Shown: positions 5,795-7,462 of the stretch, one piece after another
Layout of the letters: the number at the start of each line of letters is the position of its first letter
How positions within the stretch are numbered: position 1 is the stretch's first letter
NCBI GenBank assembly: GCA_013389125.1
Contig: JACADX010000167.1
Location: 1 to 7,462 of the forward strand
DNA from: Parvularculaceae bacterium
GTDB taxonomy: Bacteria > Pseudomonadota > Alphaproteobacteria > Caulobacterales > Parvularculaceae
Length of the DNA stretch: 7,462 bases
Direction: 5' to 3'
Position numbers and translations under genes: made by a program
The notes under the pieces: model-generated
The model's database searches: none
What the model saw: only the letters and a program-made list of their open reading frames with translations
What the model was told of the DNA's origin: nothing

Positions 5795-6967
5795 GTGAGC
5801 CAGAATGTTGAACGGTTCGACGCATGGATCAGGTCGCGATTTGTCGACCTCAATTCCGAGCTTGAGGAAGTCTATTTCGCGCAAGCGGACCGCGCCAATG
5901 TTGAAGGCGTCGGCGACGCCCTAAAGGCCGCGATCCTCGAAGAAGGACGCGTCTTTGTCGTGGCGCTGCGGGACGAGGGAAACACCGACGAAGGATTTGA
6001 TCGGGCATTCGACGTCCTCGGCGATCTCGGCCTCTGGCTCGCGGCGCTTCGTCGCCATGAACTGACCAATCCCGCGCGGGAGGAAAAATCTCCGTTTCAT
6101 GAGGCGTCCGCGCTCGGCATGCATATCGGCGCTTCAATCGGCGTCGTTCCGCGATTTGCGACTAGCCATCTGTCGACGCACAACGCGGCGGTCGACGGCA
6201 GGCCGAAAAGCTTTACGCGGCTCAAGGATGAGAAGCTTTTTCTTGATTACAACACGCGCGGAATATTCGCCTACAAGCGCGCCGCGGACGCGTTGATGCG
6301 GATAACGCCGCTCGGCGTGTCGCATCCGGTCGCGCATACGCTCTTCGTCGATGCGAAGAACGCTCTTGATGATGTCGCTAAATGGAATGATCTGCTTTTC
6401 AGCGATCTTGACATCGACCGCTTCTTTTACAGCGTGCGCCCCTATTATAAGCCCTATCGAGTCGGCAGGAACGAATATCGCGGAGCGAACGCCGGCGACT
6501 TTTCCGGCATCAACGAAATCGATCTCTTGACGGGACTCTGTCGGGCGAACGACCCCTATTACTCGCAGCTCCTCGTCGACAAGATGCTGTTCATGCGGCC
6601 GGAGGATCAGGCGTCCTTGCGCGACTGCATGCGGCGCCGGGATTTTCTCGATATCTTTCTCGAAGCGGCGGAGACATCAAAGGGCCGGCATTGGTTCCAG
6701 GAGAACGCGCGGGCGTTCATCGCCGTCTGCGAGGCGCATGGGCGAGCGGCCGCGCAACATCACGATCAGCTTGTCGCGCGTTTTATCGAGCGTCCGTCCG
6801 AAGCGCTCGATCAGCAAAAACTCAGCCAGATCACTGCAAGCGGACCGCCCTTGCCGGTGCTGCTGCGGTCGCTCGAAGTGCTGCGCGATCTTCGCCTCGC
6901 CGCTCCGCGCCAGGACATTCGGACGCGTCACGACGATCTGGCGCGGTTGAAGGCGATGGTCGGATGA
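5795..6967 (+). CDS. PrnB-like (DUF1864) putative haem protein of the IDO/TDO superfamily
   Basis: Resembles PrnB (monodechloroaminopyrrolnitrin synthase), a haem b enzyme structurally related to indoleamine and tryptophan 2,3-dioxygenases that rearranges 7-chlorotryptophan in pyrrolnitrin synthesis. The 390-residue protein shares, with PrnB as I remember it, a DLGLWLAALRRHEL helix near 77-90 (PrnB DIGFFLGSLKRH), SVRPYYKPYRVGRNEYRG at 213-230 (PrnB ELRPFYEPIRVGGQSYLG), the following LLTGL, and HDQLVARFIE at 323-332. His323 aligns with the PrnB histidine I take to be the proximal haem ligand. His322 lies beside it. No signal peptide or membrane segment is visible, so it is probably cytosolic. 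The GTG start has only a weak purine run upstream, but no other in-frame start precedes Met109. No prnA, prnC or prnD gene is in the window, so the substrate is unknown; an indole or other aromatic substrate is an inference. Family assignment is fairly sure; function is not. Confidence 0.8.
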   Translation: MSQNVERFDAWIRSRFVDLNSELEEVYFAQADRANVEGVGDALKAAILEEGRVFVVALRDEGNTDEGFDRAFDVLGDLGLWLAALRRHELTNPAREEKSPFHEASALGMHIGASIGVVPRFATSHLSTHNAAVDGRPKSFTRLKDEKLFLDYNTRGIFAYKRAADALMRITPLGVSHPVAHTLFVDAKNALDDVAKWNDLLFSDLDIDRFFYSVRPYYKPYRVGRNEYRGANAGDFSGINEIDLLTGLCRANDPYYSQLLVDKMLFMRPEDQASLRDCMRRRDFLDIFLEAAETSKGRHWFQENARAFIAVCEAHGRAAAQHHDQLVARFIERPSEALDQQKLSQITASGPPLPVLLRSLEVLRDLRLAAPRQDIRTRHDDLARLKAMVG

Positions 6968-7171
6968 CGCGTGCCGCGCGAAATCGCCGACGAAAATACA
7001 ACCGGAATTTTTAGGCGGAGAGCGACGGATTTTCCAATCCCGGACGTTTTATTCGTGGGCGCGGCGAAAAACCGGGACCCGAGACTTTTTGACAAGTGTA
7101 GATGGATCGGCGTGGCGGCCAACTGGCTGCGCGGCGATGACGGCGAGAAAACGCGAGGGCGCTCTTTCCTG

Positions 7172-7206
7172 CCCTTGGCAAGGGGGAGGGGAATCCGCGG
7201 ACCCGG
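7172..7206. repeat. Possible copy of a dispersed intergenic repeat
   Basis: The palindrome CCCTTGGCAAGGG is followed by GGAGGGGAATCCGCGG. This CCTTG-CAAGG plus GGGAGGGG layout is reminiscent of intergenic palindromic repeats scattered through many alphaproteobacterial genomes. Only one copy lies in the window, so its repeat nature rests on recollection rather than on the sequence. Confidence 0.35.
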
Positions 7207-7221
7207 CGTAAAGGCGCCCCT

Positions 7222-7254
7222 GCAGGCGAGCCAAACGGCGCCGTTTGCGCCTGC
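7222..7254. terminator. Inverted repeat, candidate bidirectional terminator
   Basis: A perfect 16-base palindrome, CAAACGGCGCCGTTTG (7232-7247), is enclosed by a second pair of arms, GCAGGCG (7222-7228) and CGCCTGC (7248-7254), with three unpaired bases (7229-7231) on one side. In RNA this gives a hairpin of about 13 base pairs with a 4-base loop on either strand. It lies between two converging genes, where a shared terminator is expected. There is no T-run after the stem on either strand, so it is not a standard intrinsic terminator; it could instead act as a 3' stabilising structure. Confidence 0.45.
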
Positions 7255-7336
7255 GACCCTTAAGGAAGGCCGAACTTCACCGCGCGCGACAGCGGCGAAG
7301 GGCGCCTTTTCCCGTCGGTGGACAAGCAAAGCGCGG

Positions 7337-7462
7337 TCAGCGTGCGAGAACGTCTGAGAGCGCCTCGCAGAGGTGGTCGACATTGCCTTCGTTGACGCCG
7401 CAGAGATTGGCGCGCCCGTTTGCGGCGACATAGATGCCGTGGCGCTCCCGGAGCGCAAGGAC
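7337..7462 (-). CDS. Aromatic amino acid / aspartate aminotransferase (class I), C-terminal fragment
   Basis: Last 41 codons of a pyridoxal-phosphate aminotransferase entering from the right edge on the minus strand, with its stop at 7337-7339. The tail reads LRERHGIYVAANGRANLCGVNE and then NVDHLCEALSDVLAR. It matches the end of the AspC/TyrB subgroup, where the consensus is LR..HGIY...SGR.N.AG.N..N...L..A. The arginine of NGRAN is the conserved residue that binds the substrate alpha-carboxylate. Members transfer the amino group of aspartate, tyrosine or phenylalanine to 2-oxoglutarate. The fragment cannot show whether it prefers aromatic or acidic substrates. It converges on the PrnB-like gene and so belongs to a different transcript. 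Confidence 0.88.
   Translation of the reverse strand, partial: VLALRERHGIYVAANGRANLCGVNEGNVDHLCEALSDVLAR

Larger units (their letters stand above)
6968..7336. other. Non-coding stretch between convergent genes
   Basis: No convincing gene. A plus-strand GTG frame at 6971-7357 stays open, but its middle part (LPLARGRG and similar) reads like translated intergenic repeat, it runs across the end of the convergent aminotransferase, and it has no family signature. The region contains three inverted repeats: CGGGACCCG at 7073-7081 flanked by an A-run and a T-run, CCCTTGGCAAGGG at 7172-7184, and the large one at 7222-7254. A TTGACA occurs at 7089-7094 without a believable -10 box 17 bases on. Confidence 0.6.

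Noticed and set aside
7089..7094. TTGACA as a promoter -35 box
   Set aside because: No acceptable -10 box 16-18 bases downstream (GGATCGGCG region) and no plus-strand gene follows for it to drive.
6971..7357. 128-codon plus-strand frame after the PrnB-like gene
   Set aside because: No recognisable domain, its middle looks like translated intergenic repeat, it crosses the 3' end of the convergent aminotransferase, and it lacks a ribosome binding site.
6928..7458. 176-codon minus-strand frame spanning the intergenic region
   Set aside because: It lies in a different frame from the aminotransferase tail, which has clear conserved residues, and it overlaps the end of the PrnB-like gene; a shadow.

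Overview
The window is GC-rich bacterial DNA (roughly 60-65% GC by eye). It carries a run of tightly packed plus-strand genes, closed at the right edge by a convergent minus-strand gene. The G/C-ending codons, the alphaproteobacterial style of the proteins and the glutathione-dependent formaldehyde dehydrogenase suggest an alphaproteobacterium, plausibly a methylotroph or methanotroph of the Methylocystis/Methylosinus kind. The taxon is an inference; no rRNA or diagnostic methane gene is present.

Layout: (1) 1-1041, the 5'-truncated end of a class III alcohol dehydrogenase / S-(hydroxymethyl)glutathione dehydrogenase. (2) 1048-5629, seven molybdenum-cofactor (Moco) genes in the order moaA-moaD-moaE-moaB-moaC-moeA-mobA. 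They are separated by 0-47 bases or overlap by ATGA, so they almost certainly form one operon, possibly continuing from the dehydrogenase 6 bases upstream. (3) 5630-5794, a 165-base spacer with no convincing gene. (4) 5795-6967, a 390-residue protein resembling PrnB, the haem enzyme of pyrrolnitrin biosynthesis in the indoleamine/tryptophan 2,3-dioxygenase superfamily, with no other pyrrolnitrin gene nearby. (5) 6968-7336, a non-coding stretch between convergent genes that holds inverted repeats. (6) 7337-7462, minus strand, the last 41 codons of an aromatic/aspartate aminotransferase.

The Moco genes cover most of the pathway. MoaA and MoaC convert GTP to cyclic pyranopterin monophosphate. 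MoaD and MoaE make molybdopterin. MoaB (MogA-like) and MoeA adenylylate it and insert molybdate. MobA adds GMP to give the guanine dinucleotide cofactor used by DMSO-reductase-family enzymes such as formate dehydrogenase. This may explain the neighbourhood: glutathione-linked formaldehyde oxidation yields formate, and many formate dehydrogenases need this cofactor. MoeB (activation of MoaD), MobB and S-formylglutathione hydrolase are not in the window.

The main item of interest is the PrnB-like protein. It keeps recognisable family segments and a candidate haem-ligand histidine, sits directly behind the Moco operon on the same strand, and has no evident pathway partner. I found no CRISPR array, tRNA, rRNA, insertion sequence or phage gene.
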